Notes: generated from the sequence alone by a model not told the origin. Shown: positions 11,501 to 26,500, numbered from the stretch's first letter. The stretch: DNA of 64,000 nucleotides from Incurvaria masculella (GCA_946894095.1 OX335644.1:5127595-5191594), one strand, 5' to 3'. Numbers and translations are program-made.

Positions 11501-14500
11501 TTTTATTTGTATGTAACAAACTGAATATTGATCCATTTAATTCATTGTCCTCGTAATATAAATAAATTTCATGTACGGTATTTTCAAATGATGTGGGGTT
11601 ATGTCGCTTACAGGCACAGATTCATATTCTCATTTCCATTTTCAGATAGAGCAGCAGAGCTGCGAAGAGCTGGTGTCGGCGATCTCACGTGGGGACTTTG
11701 CAGACTTCACGGCACAGCTGGAGGGTCTGACGGCCGTGTACCAGCTTAACGCCGAGAAGAAGGTCAAGTGCAAGGCGTTCAGTGCGCTGCAGAGCCTCGA
11801 GGCGGACCTGTGTACGCTGGGACAGCTGCAAGCCTTCATCAAGGACCCCTGGGCGCAAGTCCACAAAAGCCCGATTGGCTTCCTGCAGAAACGAAGGGGA
11901 GGTGAATGTTATGTGCTAAAATTTCGTCAATCTGTTTTCCTAGGCATCATACTTGCTTCTGTCTGCTGCATTTGGGACTAAGAACAGGGACTTACAAGAG
12001 GATGTTTTCCATCCAGTTCAATGTAGCCAAGCAATATAAGGAAGGTCCTGGCATGGCACCTAGCTCTCCAGTTCTCCTATGTCCAGATACATAAAAAAAA
12101 CGGCCAAGGGACCGAAAATTCTAATCTCAACGATTTTTCTTATTGTTCAAATCTTTCGGTTGAGGCAAAGATCAATTGAGGTAATTCGAAACACTCATTA
12201 GGTCTTCAATGGAATTTTAATGGTGCCTGTATATGAAATGTTGAAATGAATATGTTGGCGAAACAGATCAACCTATTTTTACAAAATCTGCAGAATTCGA
12301 TGAAACATAATACTGTTGCCAAACACTTCTCAATACCAAACGTATTGTGAACAATGTTTACAATGCATTATTTATTATATTTTATTACTGCACTATTGAG
12401 CAGTATGCCACGTATGTCGCAGAGACGGCCACAGATGGAAAACTGAAGTTTTGATGTAGAGACCCTTCACAGGGAAAAGAAGCGTCGGCAAACCGCCAGC
12501 ACGTTGGTCAGACGATATACATCAGACAGCAGGTGACAACTGGCGAAGAAAAACATGAGACCGAACAACTTGGCAAAGTCTGAGGGAGGCCTACGTCCAG
12601 CAATGGACAGAAAAAGGCTGAAGAAGAAGAAAAGTGTTTTGGCCACCATATATTTTGCAATATAGTGCACACGTGAGGATTCCGCAGACGTAAATTAGTT
12701 AAATCAGGTTGATACCTATAGGTACATGCAATTTCTTTTTAACTTTTCCAATAATAGCGCCATCTAGGGTCTGTTGTAGAACTAGCAATTGTTTCGTATG
12801 ACCTTAAGTTTACGGTCCAAATTGTATGAGAGTTGCGGCAAGTTTCCTGTTGTTGGCTCAGGGCACGCGATGCGCCTCACGTACCTGGTGTCGCCGTACG
12901 AGCTGCTCGACAAGGAGCGGGGCCTGCAGCCGCTCACGCCGGAGCTGCTGGCGGCGGGCAAGCCGGCGGCGCTGGCGGGCGGGCTCGCATCGCTGGTGGC
13001 GCCCGCCTTCTCGCCCATCGGACATTCGGCTACTGTACTGCTGGAGCGCTCCGCCTCCAATAAGCTTCAAGTGTCCCCAATCGTGTCCGTCGGCGCGAGG
13101 CCCATGGGGAAGAGGTATGCATTTGCAGTAGAATTTACCGTTTGAAGTTTGATGACTGCTTAGAAATGTATGCTCTAGATGTGTACATAATTTTATTTCA
13201 TAATTAAATTGTATTGTAGAATCTGGATACGATCCCATCTCTTGATCTGGCCTTCATGAGACCGGCGACATTAGGACGTACTTACCGGATGTTGCACAAA
13301 ATGACTTTAAGCATCGTTTTCAACGAACACAACTTGATTCCTTTTTCTATGAACTTTATTAAATAAAAAGTGTCATTTCTAAAAAACGGTTTGTCATAAA
13401 CGGATTCTACTGTATGTAAGTACATGTCGCCGTTTTCTAGTAGATTCCTAAGAAACTTGTGCGAGGACTTTAAAAATGTTGGAAAAGAAAAAATACATGT
13501 TATGTCTCTTGTCATGGCGTATAATTGCACCAATGCGTCGCCTGTTGCAGTGGGCCGGTGTACGCTCCCCTCGGTCTGCAGAACAGCTCCATGCTCCCAG
13601 CCTGCTTCACATTAAAGTTGAACGCGCCCATGCCCCTTTGCTCCGCTCTCGCCAAGATTATATTCGCCACAACCGAGGTATGTTTGCACCCATTTTGCTT
13701 TGCAGCCCTGTTTCGACCAAATGGTTTTATCCGACTTCCTAGGCTGAGCCGAAAATTACGTTCCCCAAACAAACTTTGATTTTTAGTATCAATCATTCCG
13801 TGTTCTGTCTGCATGTTGTTTATTTATTCTTATTTCTAAATTGTAATTTGACCAGTTCCCAAGGTTGAATTGACAAGACATGTATCTATATATATATATC
13901 TTGCATAAAATATTAATTACTGTTTTCTAATATGTTAATTGTATATGTTCTCTCTATAACCTTGTCAGATAAGGAACTTAATTGAACAAGATGCCTTGCA
14001 CACATGCTCAACTAATAGGATAGATGGCATCTAATTGAAACTGCAATCGAAATAATTATTTTTTTAATATAAACTTATTACAGCAATGTTTTACTACAAA
14101 TTTTTAATGGGACTTTAGCTGCATTGTGGTTATGCCAATCCAATAGTTAAAGCTAAAGAATTCTTAATTCTTCTTCTGACTTCTTTCTTCTAGCGTATAA
14201 GGGTATCTTTTTCCATTTAAGGAACAGAACCCAAAAAACTACTACGATTAGCCATATTCCTTTCATATCTTATCTTTTAGGATTGGCAAGTAAGTTGGCA
14301 TTTCTCGTTTGACATTTGCGCAGGTGGAAGTGGCGGGCGAGTGGAGCGCCGCGCGGCCGCTGCTGAGCCTCGTGCTGCAGCACGCGCACTCCAGGCTGCC
14401 GCACGCACGCCCCCAACCGCTCAACATTGCGCGCGGACTCTTCGTGGTGAGTGGCGACATTCTCGGCCCGGCCTGCAGCCTAGAGCCCTACCATGCGTCA

Positions 14501-17500
14501 AATCCTAAAAGTTTGATAACCTGTGTGTGTACTCATAAAGCTAAGTCAAAACTGTTATTCGTGCCATGTTTTATGTACGAGAGATGAAAGATGTACTCTA
14601 TGATGTAGTTAGAATAATTTTTAGAGGAAAAGAAAAGTTTTTGTTTGTTAATTTGGAACCCATATTTTGGAATAACATTGAAAGAAATTTATTTATTTCA
14701 ATATAGATTCAGGAAATATTTTTTTCAAATGTGTTCTGTTTTATTTTGTATGGTATCAGACAACTTGACAGCTTCTTTAGGTCAGGTCGCCTAAACGCCA
14801 CCTGTCGCGATAAATAAGCAGTTTTCTTCCCCATTTACAGATAATAGTGACACAAATACACCTTAGCTTTCGCCTGACGTCATCGCTGAAAATGTTATTT
14901 TGTGTCATCGCACTTTAATTAGAATAATGAGAAATCGACAACGCTAAGGTAACTTGTGGCTGTAATTCCATGAGTCACAGGTGACTGTGAATCACAGGCG
15001 AATGTGCTTTTCAAAAGTAGCACTCCCCCCAGAAATTGCACTACTTCATTTCCTCCAAAATAAAATCAAATATTTTCATTGAGAATGCTGGTCACTATGT
15101 GTTTTAAAACCGTTACATTTACCTTTGGTCGAAATGGCCATATTTTTTAATAAAACTAACTATTGTTAGTTAAAGCATGCTAAAATTCCATTTTTACATT
15201 TCTGCATTGAATTTGTTTGTTAGAGAGTGTAGAATAATTGAATCTATAGATGACGTTACCAATACAAGGTTTGACGGTTGAAAGATAAAAATACGTTACT
15301 TGTCAACAGAACCTTCCCGATCAAAGTCAGTGCTACTTCGTGAGTGAGTCGCCAGGCCTGGACGGCTGCATGGTGAACAGCATCCCCTTCACGCACCCCT
15401 CGCACGTGCCACCGGTGCTCGCGTGCCTCCGCCAGCAGGCTCTCTTCAACACGCTCGCTGCAAGCTGTGTCCGCAACTCCGGCCGCCTTGGTATGGATAC
15501 TATGTCTCAAGAGCAGAATCCCTTTTATGCGCCTCTCGCGCGTGTTGCCGCTGCTGGTATGCCTCCGCTCTTTTCAAGACACTTGCTGTCGGCTGTGTCC
15601 TCAACTCAGACTGTCACGATATCAATACTACGTTTCACGCAACCCTTGGAGCTTCACTTGTAGTGTTGACGGCGTGTATATCTCGACGTTTGCATGGGTC
15701 CATTTCACGCACCTCTTGCACGTGCCACTGCTGCTCGTGTGCCTCCACCAGTAGGCGCTCTTCAACACGTTCGCTGCCAGCTACATCCACAATTTCTATG
15801 TCTCTTCGAGCCCCACTTGTCGCGGGTGGCGTTTTAATAAGGGGTAAAGCTGGTAGGGGCTATATATCTGCAGGGTCGTAGGGTTACACGTGGTGGTGGT
15901 ATGCATTGACAAATGAAGGTCGGAAATTAAAGAATGCTTACATGGGATGTTTATTATAACATAGTGTGTACAATGTACAAAATAAAGGATATAGAATCAC
16001 ATGGTCTTAGAATTTATAAAAGTATTCATCAACACTTATTGATTGCCAGCTTTCTGGAGGTTCTGGGCACAAATCTACCTAATCGAGCTGTTCCCTACTA
16101 GGTGTAATCTGGGTACTTAGCTTCTAGGATGTGATGGGTGTCCTCCAGTCTGCTGGGTGAGAGGTGTGCTGCTGACTGTGTTTCTTCTCATATGTGTGTC
16201 GATGGTGAAGGTGACTCACCGTAGGTGAGGGTAAAAATGACTTGCAGTCACATTGTATGTTTTTGTATATAAGGATCTTATATACAAAAACATTCCCCAG
16301 GGGGAACGGAAAATAACAACTTTCCGACCCAAATGTCAACCTCACCTGCACGCGTCGGTGGTTTGCAAGAATCATCGGCGACGACAAGTCCCCTTGTCGT
16401 GGTGCCCCCTGCTAGATAACGGACGAGGCTCTGGCGACCGAGCAAGTGGCGGAATAACCACTCACCCTTGCAAAAACTGCTTGGAAGAGGCTATTACAAG
16501 CCTTGGGGTCTAAAAAGCCCCTAAAAAGAGTGACTATGGTGCATTAGGGAAACACCATAAGCATTTCTCCCACCAATAACAATGGAAGCGAAATCAAATC
16601 AACAACTACCCCAGGAGGGTACCGGCCCTGCCGGGGAATCCCTCCCCGAGTTTCACTCGGGCAGCCCCACCGTATCTGGGGGGGGCATGATGTCGCCTAC
16701 ATTAAACAACACAGGAGACGGCAAAACATTGCATTCAACAACAGATAAGGACACTCCATTCAAGAATACAAATTCAAAACCGCCACAAACTAAATACACC
16801 CAGCAATTACTACATCCAAGTATGTTTCTAACAAGGGAACGCAGTAACTCGTTTTCTGGATACCCCCTAGAACAGCCGACGAAGACAAGGGACAGCAACC
16901 GCAAACGTCATCAGGAGTTTCATGGCAAAGAGTACCACAGCAAAACCAAAAAAGGATTAGATCTCCTGATCAGAAAATCCCAACTCCAAAGCTCCCAAAA
17001 AGGAATGAAGCTAGACAACAAACGTTCAATCGAAATAGAGCAACATACAATTCGGACATAACTGAAGGAGGTTCAAGAAATACCCACAACAGCTTCTCTA
17101 TACTTGATATAGATGTAGACACAAATGAGGAACAAGTGAATACTATTCCAGTCAACAAGGCCAAGAAACCCTCTAAACCTCCTCCAATTATTTTGTATGG
17201 AATAAATGACCTGACAGATCTCACAAAATTTATTGAAGAAGTAGTTGGAAAAGACGACTACACCTATAAGGTGGTATCAAGGAACCAACTAGTAATCTCT
17301 TCAAGTACTGTTGATACATACAAAGTCCTAATAGACCATATCCGCAGCAAAGGTCTGATTGGTCATACCTTCACTAGGAAAGAAGAGAGATGCCAGAAAA
17401 TTGTGATTAAGAATCTTCATTCTACCACACCAAAAGAAGCAATTGTTGAAGCAATCGAAAAAACTGGAAACAAAGTGAAAGGGGAAATTATTAATGCACG

Positions 17501-20500
17501 TAAAAGTTCTACAAAAGAACCGTTAAACCTCTTCTTTGTGAATATAGAACCCCATGAGAACAATAAACTAGTAAAAAACATACAATACATCTACCACCAG
17601 CGTGTGAAAATAGAAGATCCTAAGAAAAGTTCGCATGTTGTTCAGTGTTCTAGATGTCAGCAATATGGGCATACAAAGAATAATTGCATGAGACCACACA
17701 GATGTGTAAAGTGTGCTGGACCACACAAAACTACCGACTGTATCCTAGACAAGAATACACCTGCTACTTGTTGTCTCTGCCTGGGAAAACACCCGGCGAG
17801 CTACAAAGGATGCCATGTATACAAGGAAATACTATCAAGAAAAACACAAAAGGTAACTAAGTATAGAGAAAAAACATACAAAAACAAAAATTCGGCACAA
17901 AATCCCAATAGAGATCAATTAGATGAGCGAGACACATTGAAAAGGACAAAGAACCCTGCCACTGACAGACGAGACTCTCTTCAATACAGTGAAGTAACGA
18001 AAAGAAAATGGATCCCAAAATCTGATTCCCAAAGCAATACAAACCAGACAACTAGAGACAATGATGACTTTAAAAAATCACAGAGAAACCACTTCAGAAA
18101 TGAAAAAACTGAAGAAATAAACCAGGTGGAGCCACACCAGAGAAACCATCTTGAGACGCTACTCATTAAACAAGCTGAGAAGATCGATCAACTTCTGCTA
18201 CAAATAGGTACCATGATGAACCTATTAACAACGCTAATCAATTCGCCAAAATGACAGCGTTGAGAATTGCTATTTGGAACATAAATGGCCTAGCGCCAAA
18301 TAAAAATGAGTTAGAAACTTTTCTGAGTACAAATAAAATAGATATTGTCCTAGTATCAGAGACACATTTAAATGACAAAAAATCATTTAAATTAGATGGA
18401 TTTAATGTATACTGCACAAACCATCCGGATGGTACATCCCATGGGGGAGCAGCGGTAATAATCAAAAGTAACATTCGACACTACTTACACAGTGAATTCA
18501 GAGAGCAATTCTTACAGGCTACCACTGTGACGGTAGAAGACCGCCAGGGGACCATAAATGTGAGTGCTATATACTGCCCTCCTAGACACAAAATTACCGA
18601 AGAAAAATACACTAGATACTTCAACACATTAGGTAAAAGATTCATCAGCGGGGGAGACTGGAATAGCAAACATATATTCTGGGGTTCGAGACTCACGACA
18701 ACACGTGGACGTAATCTAAAGAAATGCACTGATAGTCTTAGACTTGAAACCCTGTCAACTGGTGAACCCACATACTGGCCAACCGACAAATATAAAGTTC
18801 CAGACCTCCTAGACTTTTTTATTACAAAAGGAACCTCTTATCTCTATTCAAGTATTGAGTCTTCCCTTGACGCAACATCAGATCACTCACCAGTCATTGG
18901 CATTTTTAGTGCAACGATTATCCACATAAAACAACCAGATACTCTGTACAATTATAAGACTGACTGGTTAGCATTTACTGAATACCTAGAAAATGAAATC
19001 AATCTAAAAATACCCTTGAAAACGGAGCAGGATATAGATGATGCTACATTTTATATTACTAATTTAATCCAGGAAGCATCTTGGCGTTCTACTCCTACTT
19101 TGACTCCTGGAAATACCCAAAGAAATGTCCCATTGAAAGTTCGAGAGAAAATCACAGAAAAGAGAAGGCTCAGGAGACAGTGGCAACAAAGTAGACACCA
19201 CTCAGATAAAACAGCATTTTCCAAATCAGCCAGAGAATTAAAAGCTATGATTGCTGAAAACCAAAATAACAGCTTTCAAGAGAAACTTCGAACTCTATCA
19301 GCTACGAAAAGGGATAATTACTCCTTGTGGAAAATCACGAAACAATACAAGAGACCACAACAGTCGATTCCGCCACTGCGAACTCCGTCTGGTGATTGGG
19401 CTCGAAGCTACATCGAGAAAGCTGAATTATTCGCCTCACATCTGAATAAAGTCTTCACACCTAACGAATCCAACATGAAAGAGTTTGAAGCAGAGGTTGA
19501 TCGTGTTCTAAACAGCGATCAGCAAATTTCACAACCTATTAAACTGGTAACGCCGAGAGAAACAGCACGATTGATTCGAGATGAGGAAAATAAGAAAGCA
19601 CCTGGGTTCGATCTTATTACGGGAGAAATCCTTAAAAGACTACCAAGAAAGGCAATTGTATTCCTCACTGTCCTCTTCAATGCTATCCTGAGACTACAAT
19701 ACTACCCAAAGATTTGGAAAATATCACAAATCCGTATGGTACTTAAACCTGGAAAACCTCCCACCGAAGTGAGCTCATATAGACCCATTAGCCTGCTACC
19801 GACCATTTCAAAAGTATTTGAAAAGCTATTTCTGAACAGGCTCAGGCCGGTCCTAGAGGAACACAACATCATCCCTAACCATCAGTTTGGGTTTCGAAAA
19901 CAACACTCGACAATAGAGCAGGTTCACCGAGTGATCCGGAAGGTCAGGCAGTCCCTGGAAAAGAAAGAGTATTGCTCGGCAGTATTTTTGCATATCCAAC
20001 AAGCGTTTGACAGCGTGTGGCATAAAGGCATACTGTTCAAACTAAAAAATCTGCTACCAAACTCCTATTACATGGTACTACAATCATATTTGAACCAAAG
20101 AAAATTTCAAGTTAAATCAGGTGAATATTTCTCAAAAATATATGATGTTAATGCCTCTGTTCCGCAAGGATCTGTACTTGGCCCTGTGCTATATTCGATC
20201 TACACTGCAGACCTGCCGACAACGGACCAGGTGGTGACTGCAACATATGCCGATGACACTGCATGTCTTGCTAGTGACCTAGACCCGTCAAAAGCTTCCA
20301 AGAAGATACAAACACAACTGAAAAAGATCGATCAATGGCTCGAGACATGGAGAATCAAATGTAGCTCAACAAAATCCAACCACATCACGTTTACACTGAG
20401 AAAAGGAGATTGTGCACCGGTCACAATGGGGGGAGAAGAACTACCAAAGAAAACCTGTGTAAAATACCTTGGACTACATCTCGACAGGAGGCTCACTTGG

Positions 20501-23500
20501 TCTAATCATATTAAAGCAAAGAGAACAGATGCAAGTCTACAATATAAAGGCCTATACTGGCTACTGGGTAGAGACTCGTCACTTTCACTCAACAACAAAA
20601 TACTGGTGTATAAGAGCATCATCAGACCTATCTGGAGCTATGGAATAGAACTCTGGGGGAGTGCGAGCAATTCTAATCTCGAAGTACTCCAAAGGTTCCA
20701 AAATATAGTGCTGAGAAATATAGCCAGAGCACCGTGGTTCACTCGCAACCAAGAAATACATGAATACCTAGAAATGCCAACGTTAAAGGAAATGGTAAAA
20801 AACCAGTGCACAAGTTACAAGAACAGGCTCGAAAAACACACAAATAACCTAGCTAAAAGTCTATTAAAGACAAGTGACACTGTTTCCCGTCTGAATCGCT
20901 GGAACATCCTAGACCTGGACACGAGATCGTAGACAGCACCGATAGGTGTAACTGACCAGGGAATGATGCTTGCTGAAGCATCTCCTGCAAAAAAAGAACC
21001 ACCGGAAACCATCTGATTATGGCTCTGTGGAGCCGATGGCAGATCCAAAAAGCAACAAAAAAAGAAAAAAAAATAAGGATCTCTTCTATCAGTAAAAGGA
21101 GGATATGTGAATGAAGAAAGAGAAAGAGAAAAAGGACGAGAGAAAAGAGGAGGCGCTCGTCGCTGTCGTGATGGTACTCCGGCGCGGTACCTGAAGCTGG
21201 AAAGGGAAAAAATCCATGCTTAGTCGGCGAGCAGACGAGGGAATGTTTTCCATGGTTGATGGACGATCTTGGAACGAGATATATTATAAAATTTGGCTTA
21301 CTTACTTGTCTAGCGCCTCTCGTTGATTATTGAAGTCTTAGCCGGGCCGATGATCCTTCGTATGCTTGCAAGCATGGTTCTCCTGCTGGGTGAACGATTG
21401 TGTTAGGACATGGCCGGCATGTTGTGTCAAACAATTGTGTATATTTTGTGGAAATACGTATGGGAGATCTAGGCAAGTGGTTATAAAAGGTTAATGATGG
21501 GTGCTGAAGGCAGATATTACGACAGATTGCCGCGTGGTCGATTAAGTTCGATCGACAAAAATGACAATGTCATGAATTTACAATATGGAGTGATAAATGC
21601 AATATGTAGTGCTTACCTAGGTTAGTATTCGTTGTAAGTATTTATATCAGGGCACTTCTGCGCGAGGTGAGCACTGCCATGGAGGTTATAAATACTTCAC
21701 ACCATTGTTCCTCAAAGGTAGGACGTGCAGTGACGAGCGAGACTTGCACTGGCTCTAATCCTGTAACGCGCGCCTAGCTGTGTGTTGGTTTAGTGTCGTC
21801 TCGCTCTAGAATGCATGGGAAGTGGCGAGACACTATGAATTTACTGAGACGTGCAAATAAATGGAGTTATCTCTGGTTATATGGTCCGATTTACATCATA
21901 GTAACACAAAACGACTATGAGATTTCATTCTAGTTTGATTTTTGTGAATGAAGCAATCACACAACGTGACACACTTGAAGTGGTGCCGGGGTATCTGTAC
22001 ACGCTTATCAGTCTAAAAAATGTGTGTTCCACTACTCTGACTGAGAGTAACTAAAAGTAGTACTTTGTGACGTCAGTGTGCATTACTTTGAGATTTCGTC
22101 CATACAAAATGTGTCAAAGTGACATCACAAAGTACTACTTTTCGTTAGTATTAGTTTCGGTTACGACTATTTATCTCAGCCTAAAACTCAGTTGGTCTAG
22201 ACTTTTGTATTGTTTAGTTTACCCGAGCGTAAATTAAAGGTCCTTTGCCTTTCCATTCATACAACATTGACAGCTGTCATAGTCTTATGGAACTGTCAGT
22301 GCTAAGAGAGTTAAAATTCACTTACCAGATGGTGTGGGTAACATATGTGATTGAAAACATTTATTTATTTTATTTTAGACAGGCAGCCTATCATGTTCCA
22401 GCATGGTTATCACTTTTCATGTTTGTAAGTTTTTGTTCGTCCTGATGGTAGTTCACTTAGGCTGAGATAAATAGTCGTAACAGAAACTAAGACTAACGAA
22501 AAGTAGTACTTTGTGACGTCACTTTGCCTTAATTTTGAGATTTCGTCCATACAAAATGTGTCAAATTGACGTCACAAAGTACTACTTTTAGTTAGTTTTA
22601 GTTTCTGTTACCACTATTTATATCAGCCTTAGTCACTTCCTTGTAATCTAAGAATATCAGTTTAGTTATTATTCATGAGCATAGCATTCATGCCAAGAGG
22701 TCGTGTTTTGTAAGCATTATTGGAATGGTCAACATAAGTTGACCATTCCACCACATTGTAGCTTCTCATCTGGGCAGTGCCGGCCGTGTGGGCGTGAGTG
22801 TTGTTGTACGCGTAGATATCGGCGATTGGGCGTGTGTACAGCGCAAGCCGCTGCTAGCAGCTAACAGGCGCCGAAGCAGAGCGTTGATTTGCGTGAAGCC
22901 GTCAACCTGGTACCACCTAGTAAGGTTTCCTTATGACGCGCCGGCGTCAACTGGGGACTTAAAACCGCCTGCTTTAACAGCACTGTGACAAGTTTTTTCT
23001 GTGTTATTGTCAGGTGGTGACCTGGAGTCGATGCTGATGTTCGAGATGAGCGCCCTCTCATGGCAGCACATCTCCATCTCACTGGAGCACCCGCTGGACG
23101 AGAGCATGGCTACGGTGGAGTTGGACCTGACGGAGCCATCCGCTCCCCGCGCCACCGTGCACACTCTCGCTCCGGCCGGCGCTTCCGCTGGCGTCGCCGC
23201 TGCCGCCGCCGCCCACCGCGACACCCTCGACGACTACCTCAGCCGCGTGCTGCTCAAGTCGCACTCTATACCCATCACGCTCAGGTAACTCCCATGGTAG
23301 CACATCTCCGTCATCATCCTTTGCTAGAGCACCAGACATTATTCTTCTTATTCATATTTTCGGCTTGGTAGACTAGCATTAGCTTGTTCCAAGAGTCCAC
23401 CACTCTGTTTACAATGCTGTGTTATGCTTGGCAGAGGTAATAAGATAACTTAATTGAATGGCCACGGAAGTTGGTGTTTTTGTTGTGTGTATTCATTATA

Positions 23501-26500
23501 GTAGCCATTAAAAATTTTAAAGTCTCTATAAGATCACCTCTTTGTCTTCGTTCTTGCAAAGTGCTGAACCCTAGTGCCCGAAGTCGAGTAAGGCTTGTTC
23601 TTTTATGGCATTTTAGTAGCTCTTCTCTGAACTCTTTCTAATAAATCAATACATTTGAGTAAATATGGACTCCACACTTTATAAACATACTAAATCAATG
23701 TTTGCTGTTCAGTACCACATTCTCGTTGCCCGTCAAGAAAGGGCAACGAGGGAGACGCTACTATCTCGTGTAGTATTAGGCCTTTAAAATAATTTCACCT
23801 TTTCTAAAGCATATTTGAAGCAATTATGGTCGACCTGAATCACCTAGTTTGCAGTTGCTAACGGCATGACATTTTGTATTGTAGGTCGCTGGTGAAGGTC
23901 TGGGAGCGGGAGGCAGCCGCCAAGCAGCTGAATGGAGGATACTCGGCGCTGGACAATTCAAATTTTAGCTTGGGCCTGGGGGCGCTGGACCCTGGGGGCG
24001 GCGACGCGGGCGCCGGTGGCAAGCCGGAGCCCACGCACGCCGCCCGCGCCCTCTACCCAGCGAGCGTCAGCCATCCGCACCAAGGTACCTCTCTCACGTT
24101 CTTTTTATTTTTTTTTAAACATGGATGGCTAATGCCAAAGAACTGCCGTTATGATATTAGCTCAATACACCACATTCCCGAAGGAATTGGGTGCCATGCC
24201 AGGACCTTCCCTTTATGAGCACGGCTACATTCGACTGGGTGGGAAACACGGTTTCATTACCTCTTCGGCCGTCTTTTCATCCAATGCGATGGTATCAACC
24301 CGAGCGGGCTTTAGTGGGGAAAGGGAACCTACAGTTTTACATGGGCTCCGAACCATGGAGCAGCTCGCATTCGTGACAAAATGCACTTATCCAACTCAGA
24401 ATGAGAAAGAAAGTAGACCTCTGGTATGCTAGGCAAGTCCCTTCAGAAGATCGGCTCGTAGTTCAGGGACGCTGGGCCTTGCTACTCTGCTAGAGATCGG
24501 TTTATTCCCCAACCGGTTATACACTGTTATCTTTCTCTTTCTGAGTTAATGAATGCATTTCATTATGAATTCAAGCTGTTTCAAAGTTCGGAATCCAGGT
24601 AGGTCAGGTGTCACTGTAGGTCCATTTCCCCTACTAGGTGGTAGGGTTAAACTCACCCTGGTTGGTACAATAGCATTAGATGAAAAGATGGTCACAGCTG
24701 TAATGAAATATTATTTTCATCTATTTCAATAATGCCGTGCTCTTGAGGATAAGATCCCATCATGCACCTAATACCTTAGCAATGCGGTGTGTGTTGAACT
24801 AATATAAAAAAGGTGGGGGATATTAGCCATCTATATCTGATTACAGTAAAAAAAGAGACTACAAACTGACAATGGGAAGTGAATGTGCGGCAGGCACATA
24901 CTGCTGGCCACTTTGCACTAATAGTCCTATCAATAACGCTGTTCTGAATTGACAGTATGCGGTAAGTGTGGCTCGGTATTACAATAAATGTGAAAAAAAG
25001 ATGAAACAAGAATTGTTCGTTTACCCGAACCATCTTCTTCACGGGAGACTGACCTCACATACCTCAGAAGCCCAATTCTGCTATTCGTGCAAAGTTATGT
25101 TTCGGTCAAACACAACACGCTAAGTTTTGAGTGCAGTTTCCAAAATAGGTATTCAGCTTATTCACGTACACGTTTTGTTATTGTCTATGGAATGGTTTGT
25201 CTTGTGTGCCACCTAATGTATAAATTTGCCTATACGTGCATGCATACATATGTAGCATAAAATATGTCAATGTGATGTATTTGTCCGTAGGTTTGTAGAT
25301 AATGTCAATATTGTGATTAAAATAGTGACGATTGCCCTTTTTAATTTTGTAGAAATTTAGCAATATTTTTGTATAAAAAAAAGATTCCGACAAATTGAGA
25401 ACCTCCTCCTTTTTTTTAAGTCGGTTAAAAATGTTACCTGATTTGCAATAAGATTTGTTCTCCTCCGTATAGATTTATGTGGTATATGTATAATACTAAC
25501 TAATAACTTTGTGAAAACGTGTACGCAAACAGATAATTTTAATCTAATAACACAAATGCATTACATTTTTCAAGAAAACTTTGATTTATAGGTACTCAAT
25601 ACCATTTACTTTGACAAATACAATTCTCAAAACAGCAAGTTTTTGGCAAAACACACGGCCCACGAGAACTAGAAGCGCCTGTTACTAGTTTACGAACAAA
25701 CTTGTAGAGTATGATTTCGCCGAACATGCGATTTTGACAAAACACAAACATTACGCGCGCAGTTATCAATTAACATAATAGGGTTTCTGCTGAGCTATGT
25801 GATATTTATGTATGTATGTGTAATCGACCATGAAGCAATGACACATCAATAAGCCCAGCAAAAATATCTACTTTACGAATATACTGCAAGGCTGGACCCG
25901 AACCAGCAAAACATTTTCTCTATACCAATAATTTGGAATTCGCCTACAGACCCTCCTCCCGAAATCAATGCCTCCTACTAACACAGTGTTTAAGATTATA
26001 CCTACATATATTGATTGCCTACAAGGATTGAACATTCCATCTCAATATACTATTTGCATTCTTCAGGGACGTACCTGACGGACGCCCAGCAGAGCCTCTC
26101 CGCGCTGAGTCAGGACACGATGGCGGAGGAGGTGCGCGACGACAGGCGCCCGCGCAAGCGCCGCTCGGACGGCGAGCCGTGGGCGGCCAAGCGCGGCAAG
26201 CCCACCATGGGCGAGCTGCAGCCGGAGACGTCCAGCTCGAGCGAGTCCGAGTCGGAGGAGGAGGTTGGCTCGCCCGAGTCGAGGGAGTTCGCGCCGGAGC
26301 TCGAGCTTGCGGGCATGGAGGCGGAGCTCGCCGGGGGGTCGTCCGATGTGGACAATTCGGGGGACGGCGACGCGGACATTGCGCTCAGGTACAACGCTTC
26401 TCCGCTTGACTCATTCATGTTATATTTCAACTCTTCTCTTCTGAATTTCTGAATGAATCAATGTCACTGGACATGGGTGGCTAATGCCATACCCAGTCAT

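Larger units (their letters stand above)
16279..21072 (+). mobile_element. Jockey-type non-LTR retrotransposon, near full length
   Basis: Lies in MED1 intron 8, same strand as the gene. ORF1 (zinc-knuckle Gag) and ORF2 (endonuclease and reverse transcriptase) are followed by a short 3' UTR ending in an A/G-rich tail. A 10-base duplication ATAAGGATCT occurs at 16269-16278 and again at 21073-21082, immediately after the A-rich tail, marking the insertion. A frameshift in ORF1 and a lost catalytic residue in ORF2 indicate the copy is inactive. A shorter, diverged family member lies at about 30270-31555. Confidence 0.88.
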
